This document shows, piece after piece, positions 51,622-61,281 of a stretch of 64,000 bases of DNA; position 1 is the first letter of the stretch; each line of letters starts with the position of its first letter. The position numbers and the translations under genes are program-made. The stretch comes from CAYJCL01 sp964370475. Its GTDB lineage: Bacteria; Bacillota_I; Bacilli_A; RF39; UBA660. The notes beneath the pieces are model-generated. The model saw only the letters and a program-made list of their open reading frames with translations. It was not told the origin of the DNA and made no database searches. The stretch lies in assembly GCA_964370475.1 (NCBI GenBank), contig CAYJJI010000004.1, forward strand, positions 12,184-76,183, in the 5' to 3' direction.

Positions 51622-52548
51622 ATGAAACATTATAGCGTAATGAAAAAAGAATCAATCGATGCTCTAAATATAAAACCAGATGGAATTTATGTTGATGGAA
51701 CACTAGGGTATGCAGGACACAGTAGTGAAATTCTAAAAAAACTAACTTCAGGACATTTATATTGTTTCGATCAAGATAAAGAAGCAATTAAACATTCACA
51801 AAAACTACTTAGTGAGATAAGTGATAATTTTACAATAATTCATAGTAATTTTGAAAATTTAAAAGAGAAATTAGAAGAATTAAATGTATCAAAAATAGAT
51901 GGAATATTACTAGACTTAGGACTATCAAGTCCTCAAATAGATGATACCAATAGAGGATTCTCATTTATGAGAGATGCAAGACTAGACATGCGTATGAATC
52001 AAGATGAAGATAAAAGTGCGTATGAAGTAGTAAATAAATATAAAGAAGAAGATTTAACAAGAATATTCTTTACATACGGAGAAGAAAAAAAATCAAAATT
52101 CATAGCTAGAAAAATATGTGAATACAGAAAAACTAAAGAAATAGAAACTACTAAAGAATTAGTGGCAGTAATAGAAAGTTCCGTAGGAAAAAAATACTCT
52201 ATAGAAAAACATCCAGAAAGACAAATATTTCAAGCGATTAGAATAGAAGTAAATAAAGAATTAAAAGTATTAGAAACAGTTCTACCAAATGCAATAGAAA
52301 TGCTAAACAAAGGTGGTAGAATATCAGTAATAACATTTCATTCGCTAGAAGATAGAATTGTTAAACAAGTTTTAAAAAAAGCTAGTGAAGTTAATGAGAT
52401 GGTTAAAGGATTACCTATTATTCCAGAAGAATATAAACCAATATTAAAATTAATAAATAAAAAACCATTATTACCAACTGAAAGTGAATTACTTGAAAAC
52501 TCAAGAAGTAAAAGTGCTAAACTAAGAGTAGGTGAAAAAGTTAAATGA
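51622..52548 (+). CDS. rsmH: 16S rRNA (cytosine-1402-N4) methyltransferase RsmH
   Basis: A 308-residue methyltransferase of the dcw cluster. The SAM-binding strand VDGTLGYAGHS, LLDLGLSSPQID and the conserved core FSFMRDARLDMRMNQ are present. Length fits. ATG 51622 is used, with AGAGGG upstream; an in-frame GTG at 51613 overlaps that site. mraZ, often upstream, is absent here. The TGA overlaps ftsL as ATGA. Confidence 0.94.
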   Translation: MKHYSVMKKESIDALNIKPDGIYVDGTLGYAGHSSEILKKLTSGHLYCFDQDKEAIKHSQKLLSEISDNFTIIHSNFENLKEKLEELNVSKIDGILLDLGLSSPQIDDTNRGFSFMRDARLDMRMNQDEDKSAYEVVNKYKEEDLTRIFFTYGEEKKSKFIARKICEYRKTKEIETTKELVAVIESSVGKKYSIEKHPERQIFQAIRIEVNKELKVLETVLPNAIEMLNKGGRISVITFHSLEDRIVKQVLKKASEVNEMVKGLPIIPEEYKPILKLINKKPLLPTESELLENSRSKSAKLRVGEKVK

Positions 52549-52841
52549 AACAAAAAAAAGAACCAAAACTTCTGAAAGGTGAGATATTAATAATCTTATC
52601 AATTATAGTCTTATTAGTTTTAATACCAGTAATTAACGTATATAGTAAAGCATTAGTATCAGAAACTAATATAGCTAAAGAAAAAATTAAATACAATATA
52701 GATAACCAAGAAAAACTAAACGAAAGTTTAAACATGAAAATAAGTGAACTAACAAGTCTCGAAAAAATTCAAGAAATAGCAGATAAATATAATTTAAGTT
52801 ACAACAATGACAATATTATCGTTATTGAGAAAGGGAAGTAA
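52545..52841 (+). CDS. ftsL: FtsL-like cell division protein
   Basis: A 98-residue bitopic protein: a short basic cytoplasmic tail, one membrane helix (about 12-34) and an external coiled coil with Lys/Glu repeats (KEKIKYNIDNQEKLNESLNMKI). The sequence is not conserved enough to be sure by itself, but the position between rsmH and a PBP is that of ftsL, and the size fits. FtsL recruits DivIC and the septal synthase to the divisome. It overlaps rsmH by 4 nt. Confidence 0.82.
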   Translation: MKQKKEPKLLKGEILIILSIIVLLVLIPVINVYSKALVSETNIAKEKIKYNIDNQEKLNESLNMKISELTSLEKIQEIADKYNLSYNNDNIIVIEKGK

Positions 52842-52843
52842 CA

Positions 52844-54943
52844 ATGATGAAACGACGCAAAAATACAATTGCAACTAACAAACTAGTTATGTTTGGTATT
52901 TTTGCGTTGTTTTTACTTATTATCTGGCGTCTAATATTTATCAGCTTTTTTGAAAGCATAAATGGACAAAGTTTAGAAATATTTGCTAGTAATAGAAATA
53001 CTGTAACAGAAACCCTGTATGCAAAAAGAGGGACTATTTATGATACTAATGGAGATATATTAGGAGAAAGCGTTAATAGTTATACAGTAATCGCTTACTT
53101 AGAAAAATCAAGAACTAATGACCTTGAAAACCCTCAACACGTAACTGATGTTGCTAAAACAGCTGAAGAATTATCTCCAATATTAAATATGACCGTAGAG
53201 TATTTAATTGAACTACTTAGTAAAGACCTATACCAAGTAGAACTTGGTCCAGGAGGAAGAGGCATCTCTGAATTAACTAAAGAACAAATAGAAGATTTAG
53301 ATTTACCAGGAATTTCTTTTGTAAGTGGAACAAAAAGATTTTACAAGATGGGTAACTTAGCTCCATATTCAATTGGCTATGCAAGAATGAATAATGACGG
53401 CAAAATAATTGGAGAGATGGGTATCGAAAATTATTACAACAATATCTTAACAGGTAGTGATGGTTATCGAATCTATGAACAAGATGCTTATGGATATTCA
53501 ATTCCAGAAACTGAAGTAACTATAGAAACTCCAAGTGCAGGAAATGATATATACTTAACTCTAGATAGCAATATCCAATTATATACAGAAAATGCAGTTA
53601 ATAGTATCGTTAAAGAAGCTGATGCATCGTGGGTTAATATCGTTATTATGAATGGAAAAACTGGAGAAATACTATCTTCAGCTTCAGACCCAACATTCAA
53701 TTTAAATGAATTAAATATTGAAAACTATTTAAATCCGCTAACATCATATACATTTGAACCAGGTTCGACAATGAAAATATTTTCATATATGTCAGCTATG
53801 GAAGAAGGTATATATAACGGAGATGAATTATACCAATCAGGTACAGTTCAAGTAGATGATGCCACAATCAAAGAATTCAACAATGTTGGTTGGGGAACTA
53901 TATCATACGATGAAGGATTTACAAGATCATCTAACGTTGCAACTACAAATCTAGCTTTAGAAATGGGTGGAGAAACGCTAAGAAACTATTACTCATTGTT
54001 AGGATTCGGAACAGAAACAGGTATTACATTACCTGGAGAAGCTAGTGGAGACATTGGTTTTAAGTATAATACAGAAATAGCTACCGCTTCATTTGGACAA
54101 GGAATAACGATTACTCCAGTTCAAATGATGCAAGCATTGTCATTTTTAACTAATGACGGAACAGTAGTAAAACCACAAATAGTTGATAAAATAGTTGATA
54201 GCGAAACAGGCGAAGTAATAGAAGATTACACTAGAGAAGAACTAGGCCAAGTTGCGAGTAAAGAAACAACTGATGAATTAATTGAACTGATGAGAGAAGT
54301 AGTAACAACAAAAAGAACAGATGCCTTTGTTTACGAACCAGATTCAGTAGATATAATCGGTAAAACTGGAACAGCTCAAATTGCCGGAAACGGTGGATAC
54401 CTAACTGGAAGTACAGATTATATAAGAAGTTTTGCTGGAGTATTTCCATATGACGATCCAGAGTATATAATTTATATAGCAGTTAAACAATATCAAGGAT
54501 CAATTTCAACAGTTGGTGCAGCAGCAGCAGATTTAATTGCTGAAGTAGCAAAATATGAAAATGTAGAAAATGCACCAACTGAAGAATTGCCAAGTAATAT
54601 AATTGATATTTCTACATATTATGGAGAACCAACAACTGAAGTAGTAAACGAACTAGCTGCTAAAAAAATAAATCCTATCGTAATAGGTGACGGAGAAATA
54701 ATAGTAGATAATTATCCTAAAAATCAAAAATTAGAAGTAGGTAACAAAATATTTATAATAACTAATTCTAATAACATTGCAATGCCAGATATAACTGGAT
54801 GGTCTAGAAATGAAGTGTCTACATATTGTAATCTAATATTGCTTCAATGTACATTTACAGGGTATGGTAATGTAACTGATTTTAATATTCCAGCAGGAGA
54901 ATTAATAGATAGAACTAAAATTTTAAATGTAAAATTAAATTAA
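52844..54943 (+). CDS. pbpB: Septal class B penicillin-binding protein (PBP2B/FtsI-like) with two PASTA domains
   Basis: A 699-residue transpeptidase with an N-terminal membrane helix (about 13-34), dimerisation domain (AKRGTIYDTNGDIL) and motifs STMK (Ser308), SSN (362-364) and KTG (507-509). The C terminus carries two PASTA domains, the second with Cys662 and Cys669. Position after rsmH-ftsL identifies it as the divisome PBP. ATG 52844 follows GGGAAG in the end of ftsL. It converges with pyk over a bidirectional terminator. Confidence 0.9.
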   Translation: MMKRRKNTIATNKLVMFGIFALFLLIIWRLIFISFFESINGQSLEIFASNRNTVTETLYAKRGTIYDTNGDILGESVNSYTVIAYLEKSRTNDLENPQHVTDVAKTAEELSPILNMTVEYLIELLSKDLYQVELGPGGRGISELTKEQIEDLDLPGISFVSGTKRFYKMGNLAPYSIGYARMNNDGKIIGEMGIENYYNNILTGSDGYRIYEQDAYGYSIPETEVTIETPSAGNDIYLTLDSNIQLYTENAVNSIVKEADASWVNIVIMNGKTGEILSSASDPTFNLNELNIENYLNPLTSYTFEPGSTMKIFSYMSAMEEGIYNGDELYQSGTVQVDDATIKEFNNVGWGTISYDEGFTRSSNVATTNLALEMGGETLRNYYSLLGFGTETGITLPGEASGDIGFKYNTEIATASFGQGITITPVQMMQALSFLTNDGTVVKPQIVDKIVDSETGEVIEDYTREELGQVASKETTDELIELMREVVTTKRTDAFVYEPDSVDIIGKTGTAQIAGNGGYLTGSTDYIRSFAGVFPYDDPEYIIYIAVKQYQGSISTVGAAAADLIAEVAKYENVENAPTEELPSNIIDISTYYGEPTTEVVNELAAKKINPIVIGDGEIIVDNYPKNQKLEVGNKIFIITNSNNIAMPDITGWSRNEVSTYCNLILLQCTFTGYGNVTDFNIPAGELIDRTKILNVKLN

Positions 54944-54969
54944 AAAAGGATTTTTTCAAATCCTTTTTT
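54942..54969. terminator. Bidirectional terminator between pbpB and pyk
   Basis: AAAAAAGGATTT (54942-54953) and AAATCCTTTTTT (54958-54969), perfect 12 bp, loop TTTC. It overlaps the end of the pbpB stop and the pyk stop. Confidence 0.92.
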
Positions 54970-56377
54970 ATATTTCTTCAACAGTTAAGAAATTAGTTTG
55001 AACTTTTTTATCGCTCTTAGAACGACCACCAGTTAATACTACTTTATCACCATTCAATAAATTAAACTCATTTTTAGCTATTTCTAAACAACTAGATATT
55101 AAATCATCCATAGAATGTTCAATACCAATTAATCTAGGGTATACTCCATAATTTAATGATAAACTATAAGCAACATTTAAATCGTTACAAGCAGCCATAA
55201 TAGGAGCTTTAACTTTTAGGTTACTAATTTTTCTAGCAGTATATCCAGAAAGAGTTGCAGCAACTACTAATTTAGCTTCAATATCATTAGCTGCAGTTTT
55301 AACAGAACGAGCAATTGTAAATGGTAACACATGATTAACAACATAATTATAATCAGCTTCATAATCATAATATTTTTCATTTTCAATACAAATCTTGTTC
55401 ATGAAACTTACAGTTTCAACTGGGAATTTACCAATAGTTGATTCTCCACTTAACATAATAGCATCAGTACCGTTTAATACCGCATTAGCAACATCAGATA
55501 CCTCAGCACGTGTAGGACGAGGATTCTTTTTCATAGATTCCATCATTTCAGTAGCAACAATAGCAATCTTACCATTTTCTCTACATTTTTCAATTAAATA
55601 CTTTTGAATATGAGGTAATTTTTCAACAGGAACTTCAACTCCTAAATCACCACGTGCTACCATAACACCATCAGATACTTCTAATATTTCTTGAACATTC
55701 TCAACACCCATAACATTTTCAATCTTACAGATAATTTTCAAATCTTCACGATTATTATTTTTAAGTATTTCTTTAACTTCTAAAACTTCTTTAGCATTAG
55801 ATACGAATGATAAAGCTAAGAACTCACCACCATGAGTACAAGCATACATAATATCATTATAATCATTTTCACTAACGAAAGGAATATCTAACTTAACCCC
55901 AGGTACACTAATACTTTTCTTATTACCTAAAATACCACCATTAATGATTTTACAAGTAACACCATCATCTTCTTTAGATATAACTTCAATTCTCATTAAG
56001 TCATTTTCAAGTAATATTACATCTCCAACAGTTAAACTATCAATAGCTTTAGGATGATTAACAGTAATTCTTTCTTCAGTTCCTAAAACGTCTTCCTTAA
56101 CAACTCTTATAGTTTTACCTTCAACTAAACTAATTTCGTCATTTTCTAACATTCCACTTCTAAATTCAGGTCCTTTAGTATCAAATAATATTCCTACGAA
56201 TTTATTGTTTTCTTTTCTAATTTTTTCAACAACACTAATAACATTATCACGCTCTTCATTAGTTGCATGTGAGAAATTAATTCTAGCAACATTCATTCCA
56301 GCGTTAACCATTTTTAACATTGTTTCGTAAGTACAGCTTGCAGGTCCTATACTACATATAATTTTTGTTTTTTTCAT
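54968..56377 (-). CDS. pyk: Pyruvate kinase
   Basis: A 469-residue glycolytic enzyme (phosphoenolpyruvate plus ADP to pyruvate plus ATP). N-terminal TKIICSIGPAS, active-site region INFSHAT, catalytic Lys in CKIENVMGV, and the Mg/K motif ARGDLGVEVP plus MLSGESTIGKFPVE are present. It lacks the extra C-terminal PEP-utilising domain of Bacillus pyruvate kinases. Start ATG 56377 (complement) follows GGAGGTTTTT; codons further upstream do not look translated. Stop overlaps the terminator. Confidence 0.95.
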   Translation of the reverse strand: MKKTKIICSIGPASCTYETMLKMVNAGMNVARINFSHATNEERDNVISVVEKIRKENNKFVGILFDTKGPEFRSGMLENDEISLVEGKTIRVVKEDVLGTEERITVNHPKAIDSLTVGDVILLENDLMRIEVISKEDDGVTCKIINGGILGNKKSISVPGVKLDIPFVSENDYNDIMYACTHGGEFLALSFVSNAKEVLEVKEILKNNNREDLKIICKIENVMGVENVQEILEVSDGVMVARGDLGVEVPVEKLPHIQKYLIEKCRENGKIAIVATEMMESMKKNPRPTRAEVSDVANAVLNGTDAIMLSGESTIGKFPVETVSFMNKICIENEKYYDYEADYNYVVNHVLPFTIARSVKTAANDIEAKLVVAATLSGYTARKISNLKVKAPIMAACNDLNVAYSLSLNYGVYPRLIGIEHSMDDLISSCLEIAKNEFNLLNGDKVVLTGGRSKSDKKVQTNFLTVEEI

Positions 56378-56444
56378 AAAAACCTCCGCATAAAAATATA
56401 CCATATAATAAGAAAAATATCAATAATTATAGGGAACTTTACAC

Positions 56445-56470
56445 AAAAAAGAAGTAATAAAATTACTTCT
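56445..56470 (-). terminator. Terminator of the DUF1292 operon
   Basis: On the minus strand AGAAGTAAT, loop TTT, ATTACTTCT, then T-tract; the DUF1292 stop is in the first arm. Confidence 0.82.
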
Positions 56471-56687
56471 CATTATTATGTTTATCTAAGAATAACTTAG
56501 AAGCAAAATTAAACTCAGCTTCATTTTCTAAATTTATTAATGTTTCTCCATTTTCATCTTTAATAGACTTTCTTATAAAAAAGTTTCTCGCATCACTAGC
56601 TTCTCCTAAGAAAACATAATTATTTATTTCATCTAATATAATATAGTTTTTATTATCTATTACAACATACTCACATTCTTTTTGCAT
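56463..56687 (-). CDS. DUF1292 (YrzB-like) protein
   Basis: A 74-residue protein from ATG 56687 (complement), chosen because GAGG lies 6 nt upstream; a longer frame would overlap the upstream gene more. It has the DUF1292 layout: YIILDEINNYVFLGEASDARNFFIRK, then DENG and an acidic E-F-x-x-A-x-x-L-F end. Function unknown; in Firmicutes the family is often near alaS/ruvX or tRNA genes, not here. It overlaps the upstream gene by about 17 nt. Confidence 0.75.
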   Translation of the reverse strand: MQKECEYVVIDNKNYIILDEINNYVFLGEASDARNFFIRKSIKDENGETLINLENEAEFNFASKLFLDKHNNEK

Positions 56688-57399
56688 CTTCAACCTCATT
56701 TTCTGTTCTATTAGTTTCTTGTTCAGCTCTAGCAATATTTTCCATATATTCTAAGTATGTTTCATGAGTGAAATTATGCTTAGCCAAAAAGCTATTATAA
56801 TCTTCGCATCCAATTGGATCAAAAATGAACTCAACATTTTCATAATTAGGAGCAATCTTATTTATAGCTTCAAACAAGTAATTACAATTATCTCTCTCTC
56901 TTAACGAAAAAGTATCACTAACATCATTACTCATGTCATTAATTGTTACATATAAATGTAAGTCAGGATGAGCACTTTCAAAAATATCAATCGCTTGGTC
57001 ATTAGTTTTATATCTATATTCGCCAGACTCGAAAGTAGTAGTTGTATTTTTATCATAATCAACTAAATCCTCAGCATACTTAGTAGGAGTACTATTAACA
57101 GAATTATAAGCAGAAGTAATACCTATAGTAATAGTAGCTGCAACTGCTAAAGTACCTACTGCATACATAATAGCTGATTTAAAATTATTTAAATTCACTA
57201 ATACTTTCTTTCTTTCAACAGTCACTTTGCTAGAACTAATAGATTCTTTTTTAGTATTATAATCATTTTTAGGAGTTACATAGCTACTAAAACCCTCAAG
57301 AGCAGCTTCAGTTTCAGGGCTCAAACCACCACTAGTATTATAATAATGATTTTGTAAATCTTTAAAATGATCTACATTCCTATCATTTGTATTGTTCAT
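56671..57399 (-). CDS. Bitopic membrane protein of unknown function
   Basis: A 242-residue protein. A cytoplasmic N terminus of about 70 residues (Asn/Ser/Lys-rich), one hydrophobic segment (about 74-97, SAIMYAVGTLAVAATITIGI) and an external C-terminal domain of about 140 residues with two Cys (RDNCNYLF and IGCEDYN) that could form a disulfide. No domain is recognised. Start ATG 57399 (complement) follows AGAGGTG. It is followed by the DUF1292 gene in a two-gene unit. Confidence 0.68.
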   Translation of the reverse strand: MNNTNDRNVDHFKDLQNHYYNTSGGLSPETEAALEGFSSYVTPKNDYNTKKESISSSKVTVERKKVLVNLNNFKSAIMYAVGTLAVAATITIGITSAYNSVNSTPTKYAEDLVDYDKNTTTTFESGEYRYKTNDQAIDIFESAHPDLHLYVTINDMSNDVSDTFSLRERDNCNYLFEAINKIAPNYENVEFIFDPIGCEDYNSFLAKHNFTHETYLEYMENIARAEQETNRTENEVEDAKRM

Positions 57400-57495
57400 A
57401 AAACACCTCTATCTTAAATAATTATATCTTATCATTTGCAAAAAATAAAGGAAAAACAATAATAATGTGTAACATATAAGTAAGGTGATAAATAA

Positions 57496-58008
57496 ATGAA
57501 AAAAATAGCAGTAATATTTTTAATATTAATATTAAATTTTTCTATATATAAAAATATCGAATATCATGTATCTATAAAAGATGCAAATAATGATATTTCC
57601 ATATCAATTCCAAAGATATCATTATTAAAAAAATTATATCCAAATGACTCAGAAAGAAACAATGTCGATGAAAATTTATATGTAGTACCAGAATCTAAAT
57701 TTCCTGATAAAGAGGAAAGTATCTTAATAATAGCTGGTCATAACGGGAATAGTACTACTTCTTACTTTAAAGATTTAGACGAATTAAAATTAAATGATGA
57801 GATAATAATTAACATAAAAGGAGTAGAATACACTTATAAAATAACTGAAATATATAATATAGAAAAAACTGGTTATTTTGGTTATGATGACAAAGAAACA
57901 AATACATTATATTTAATAACTTGTAGTAATAACAATCTTCATCAGGTAGTATATAAATCAATTTTAATTGACGAAAATGTGTCAATTAACCAACCTATAT
58001 TTGACTAA
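57496..58008 (+). CDS. Sortase-like protein lacking the catalytic Arg
   Basis: A 170-residue sortase fold: N-terminal signal anchor (about 4-18), IIAGHNG with His82, YFKDLDELKLNDEI, and the cysteine strand TLYLITCS with Cys143. Where sortases have Arg on the last strand (R-x-V-V), this has His149 (HQVVYKS). Sortases attach LPxTG proteins to peptidoglycan or assemble pili. The short length and layout fit class D most. Activity is uncertain because Arg is needed in characterised enzymes. A thioester/Cna-B adhesin lies 1.5 kb downstream. Confidence 0.72.
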   Translation: MKKIAVIFLILILNFSIYKNIEYHVSIKDANNDISISIPKISLLKKLYPNDSERNNVDENLYVVPESKFPDKEESILIIAGHNGNSTTSYFKDLDELKLNDEIIINIKGVEYTYKITEIYNIEKTGYFGYDDKETNTLYLITCSNNNLHQVVYKSILIDENVSINQPIFD

Positions 58009-58030
58009 AGACAAGAAAACTCTTTATAAT
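58001..58030 (+). promoter_or_regulatory. Promoter of murD
   Basis: TTGACT (58001-58006) overlaps the sortase stop codon; 18-nt spacer; TATAAT (58025-58030). murD starts at 58077. Confidence 0.6.
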
Positions 58031-58076
58031 ATGATATATAAATGAAATATTAAAATAAATTTATATGAGGTGAAAT

Positions 58077-59399
58077 ATGATAAAAAACAAAAAAATATTA
58101 ATATTAGGAATGGCAAGAAGTGGTTACGAAGTAGCTAAATTACTAAGTAGTTATGATAACGAAATAATTATTACCGATAACAAAGAACAAGATATAGAAA
58201 AAGTAGAAGAATTAAAACAATTAAATATAAAGGTAATTATTAGCGATGAACCAGAAACTTTACTAGATGGAATAGAATTGATGATTAAAAATCCAGGAAT
58301 TAGAAGAGACCAAAGTGCAGTTCTAAAAGCAAAAGAACTAGGAATAGAAGTAATAAATGAAGTAGAAGCTTCATACAAATTTCTTCCTAAAAACGTAAAA
58401 ATAATTGGAATAACTGGATCAAATGGAAAAACAACAACAACTACAATAATTTATGAAAGTCTAAAAAGAGCAAATTACCCAGTTCATTTAGCTGGCAATA
58501 TAGGCATTCCACTATCCTCTAAAGTTAACGATATAAAAGAAGGTGATTACTTAGTAATTGAAATAAGTGACCATCAACTAGTTGATATGTACGAATTCAA
58601 AACAAATATTAGTGTATTAACAAATATAATACCAGCACATCTAGATTTCCATGAAAGTTATGATCAATATAAAGCAATGAAGAAAAAAATATTTAATCAT
58701 CACACTAATAGTGATGTTGCAATAATAAATAACGAAAATCAAGAATCATTATTATTAACAAATGATATAAAAAGTACTAAATATTATTTCAGTACTAAAG
58801 AAAATAAAGACGCTTACTTATCAGATAATAATTTTTATTATCAAGGTGAAATGTTATTTAATATTGATGATATGAAAATAAAAGGAATGCATAATTATGA
58901 AAATACCCTATGTGCAATATTAGTACTAAAATCATTAAATGCAGACATCAAATATTTAAAGGAATTTTTAAATGATTTTAATGGAGTAGAGCATAGAATA
59001 GAGTATGTTACAAAAATAAATAATACATCATATTATAATGATTCAAAGTCTACTAATACCGAATCTACAATTACTGCTTTAAAAGCATTAGATAAAAGCA
59101 TGTTGCTAATATTAGGTGGATTAGATAGAGGACATTCATTTGAGCCGTTAAATGACTATTTAAATAACGTTTTACTTATAATAAGTTACGGAGAATGTAA
59201 GGATCGTATCAAAGAATGGTCAAAATCACAAAATATCGAATGCTTAAGTGTAGATAATATTAAAGAAGCTGTAACACTAGCAAAAGAAAAAAGTGAAAAC
59301 TGCGAAGTAGTATTATTATCTCCAGCATGTGCATCTTGGGATCAATATGATAACTTCGAACAAAGAGGAGAAGACTATAAAACTAGTATTTTAAACTAA
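58077..59399 (+). CDS. murD: UDP-N-acetylmuramoyl-L-alanine--D-glutamate ligase
   Basis: A 440-residue Mur ligase adding D-Glu to UDP-MurNAc-L-Ala. Rossmann-like N terminus LGMARSGYEVAKLL, P-loop ITGSNGKTTTT, central NI.PAHLDFH and C-terminal VEHRIEYV, NDSKSTN, GGLDRG. Normal length. AGGTG precedes ATG 58077. It is separate from murF-ddl and from the other dcw genes here. Confidence 0.95.
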   Translation: MIKNKKILILGMARSGYEVAKLLSSYDNEIIITDNKEQDIEKVEELKQLNIKVIISDEPETLLDGIELMIKNPGIRRDQSAVLKAKELGIEVINEVEASYKFLPKNVKIIGITGSNGKTTTTTIIYESLKRANYPVHLAGNIGIPLSSKVNDIKEGDYLVIEISDHQLVDMYEFKTNISVLTNIIPAHLDFHESYDQYKAMKKKIFNHHTNSDVAIINNENQESLLLTNDIKSTKYYFSTKENKDAYLSDNNFYYQGEMLFNIDDMKIKGMHNYENTLCAILVLKSLNADIKYLKEFLNDFNGVEHRIEYVTKINNTSYYNDSKSTNTESTITALKALDKSMLLILGGLDRGHSFEPLNDYLNNVLLIISYGECKDRIKEWSKSQNIECLSVDNIKEAVTLAKEKSENCEVVLLSPACASWDQYDNFEQRGEDYKTSILN

Positions 59400-59424
59400 C
59401 TATTACAAAAGTAATAGTTTTTTT
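59397..59424 (+). terminator. Terminator of murD
   Basis: AACTATTAC (59398-59406), loop AAAA, GTAATAGTT (59411-59419), T-tract; the stop codon overlaps the first arm. Confidence 0.85.
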
Positions 59425-59442
59425 AAAGGAAATTTAATACAA

Positions 59443-59466
59443 ACCTCTAATATTATAAGTAGAGGT
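59443..59466 (+). promoter_or_regulatory. Inverted repeat covering the adhesin ribosome site
   Basis: ACCTCTA (59443-59449) and TAGAGGT (59460-59466), perfect 7 bp with a 10-nt loop ATATTATAAG. The right arm is the AGAGGTG Shine-Dalgarno of the gene at 59472. Either an RNA hairpin hiding the site or a DNA operator. Confidence 0.5.
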
Positions 59467-59471
59467 GAAAA

Positions 59472-61217
59472 ATGAAAAAAATAATATTTGTATTACTACT
59501 AATGATTATTCCTACAATAACTGCAAGCGCTCAGTTTATTCCGGGTAATTATCTAAGTAATACATATGTAATGAAAGAAAAAGGAAATTACAAAAAATAT
59601 GAACAAATGCAATTTATTGTAAACAAAAAAACGAATGAAATAGTTTACTGCTTAGAAGCGTTTGATACATTAACTGGAAACTATATTTATAACATAGCTA
59701 ATAAACATCAAGATCTAGCATTACCAGAAACAATTTACGAAAAAGTAAAAGCAATAACATACTTTGGATATGGATACGAAGGACACAACGAAGAAAAATG
59801 GTATGCCGCAACTCAAATACTTATTTGGAAAACAATTGAACAAGGAGTTGATATTTACTTTACTAAGACTTTAAACGGTCAAAAAGACTATGATAAATAT
59901 AGTGATGAAATCAACGAAATCGAAACACTAGCAAATGAATATCTAGAAAAATCAATTCCCAAAAGTTATACAGTCTACAAAAATCAAGAATTAATTATTA
60001 ATAATTATCAAAACGAAATAATTAATACATCTCTAAGTTATAAAATAAATAACAATCAGTTAATACTAACTGGAGAACAAACTGGTACAATGACATTAAC
60101 AACTGAATATAACTACTACTCAAATGATGTGACAGCTTATTATCATAGTAGCGACCAAAATGTCATTAAAGCAGGTAACATAGAAAATAAATTAAAAACA
60201 ATAAACATTCATGTAGAAGAAGGTACTATAAGATTTAGAAATATAAACGAATTTGATGAACTTATAACAGATAGCAGTTATGGAATTTATGATGAAAATA
60301 ATAATTTAATAAAAGAGCTAAACAATGAACAAATATCACTGCCCAACTACGGAAAATATTATATTAAAGAAATAAAAGCAGGCATAGGGTATGAACAAAA
60401 TAACCAAGTATCATATTTTGAAATAACTAGTAATAACTTAGATCAGGAAACAGAAATAATTTCAAAAAAAATAAAAGCAAAATTGATTGTAACTAAGTAC
60501 TATGAAGACTATCAAACAAAATATAAAGAATTAGAAGATAATCAAGAATTTGGACTATATAATCAAGACAACATTTTAATAAAAACATATCAAACCTTAA
60601 ATGGTATGATTGAAGACGAACTATATTTTGGAAAGTACATTCTAAAACAACATACTACATTAGACAATTATTATCTAAGTGAGGATATAGAAATAGAAAT
60701 AACTAGTAACAAAACTATTAATATCGAAATAATTAATCAAGAAATAGTAAAAGAACTAATAATTGAAAAAAGAGATATAAAAACAAAAGAATTAATAAAA
60801 CAATCAGGAATATCATTTAATATAATAAAGGACAATGAGATATTATGTTTAAAAGACCAATGTGAATTCAAAACTAATGAAGAAGGATTAGTAATATTGC
60901 CAAGTGCAATTGATATAGGAGTTTATCAAATATTAGAACTTGATAAAAATTTAGGAGAATATATTCATAATAAAATACCAATCCAAATAGAAATAACTAA
61001 ATCATCAGAAGATATAGTGATAGTGAAATTCTATAATGAATTAATAACAAAAGAACTTATAAAGCCAGATGATAACAGCACTTACGTAGAAATTCCAGAC
61101 ACATATAAAACATCAAACATAAAAATAAAAAACCATCAATTTACAGGAATAATAATAAATAAAAAAAAACACTTGTTTATTAAGCAAAGTAGTGATAAAA
61201 TAGTCTCAAGTGGTTAA
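59472..61217 (+). CDS. Secreted thioester/Cna-B (SpaA-like) adhesin with degenerate sorting end
   Basis: A 581-residue surface protein. Signal peptide MKKIIFVLLLMIIPTITASA, cleaved after residue 20. A thioester domain follows: Cys60 in IVYCLE and Gln115 in AATQILIW are the usual Cys-Gln bond partners that covalently bind host surfaces. Further on there are two or three SpaA/Cna-B-like beta repeats (GIYDENNNLIKEL, FGLYNQDNILIKTYQ, ISFNIIKDNEI). The end has VEIPDTYKTS instead of LPxTG and then a basic region without a clear membrane helix (frames checked; none restores it), so the sorting signal is unusual or decayed. Confidence 0.8.
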   Translation: MKKIIFVLLLMIIPTITASAQFIPGNYLSNTYVMKEKGNYKKYEQMQFIVNKKTNEIVYCLEAFDTLTGNYIYNIANKHQDLALPETIYEKVKAITYFGYGYEGHNEEKWYAATQILIWKTIEQGVDIYFTKTLNGQKDYDKYSDEINEIETLANEYLEKSIPKSYTVYKNQELIINNYQNEIINTSLSYKINNNQLILTGEQTGTMTLTTEYNYYSNDVTAYYHSSDQNVIKAGNIENKLKTINIHVEEGTIRFRNINEFDELITDSSYGIYDENNNLIKELNNEQISLPNYGKYYIKEIKAGIGYEQNNQVSYFEITSNNLDQETEIISKKIKAKLIVTKYYEDYQTKYKELEDNQEFGLYNQDNILIKTYQTLNGMIEDELYFGKYILKQHTTLDNYYLSEDIEIEITSNKTINIEIINQEIVKELIIEKRDIKTKELIKQSGISFNIIKDNEILCLKDQCEFKTNEEGLVILPSAIDIGVYQILELDKNLGEYIHNKIPIQIEITKSSEDIVIVKFYNELITKELIKPDDNSTYVEIPDTYKTSNIKIKNHQFTGIIINKKKHLFIKQSSDKIVSSG

Positions 61218-61281
61218 TAATATCTAAGTTTCCTTTTAGAACTATGAATAATATTAAAGTACTTAGTATAGGAGGATAACA

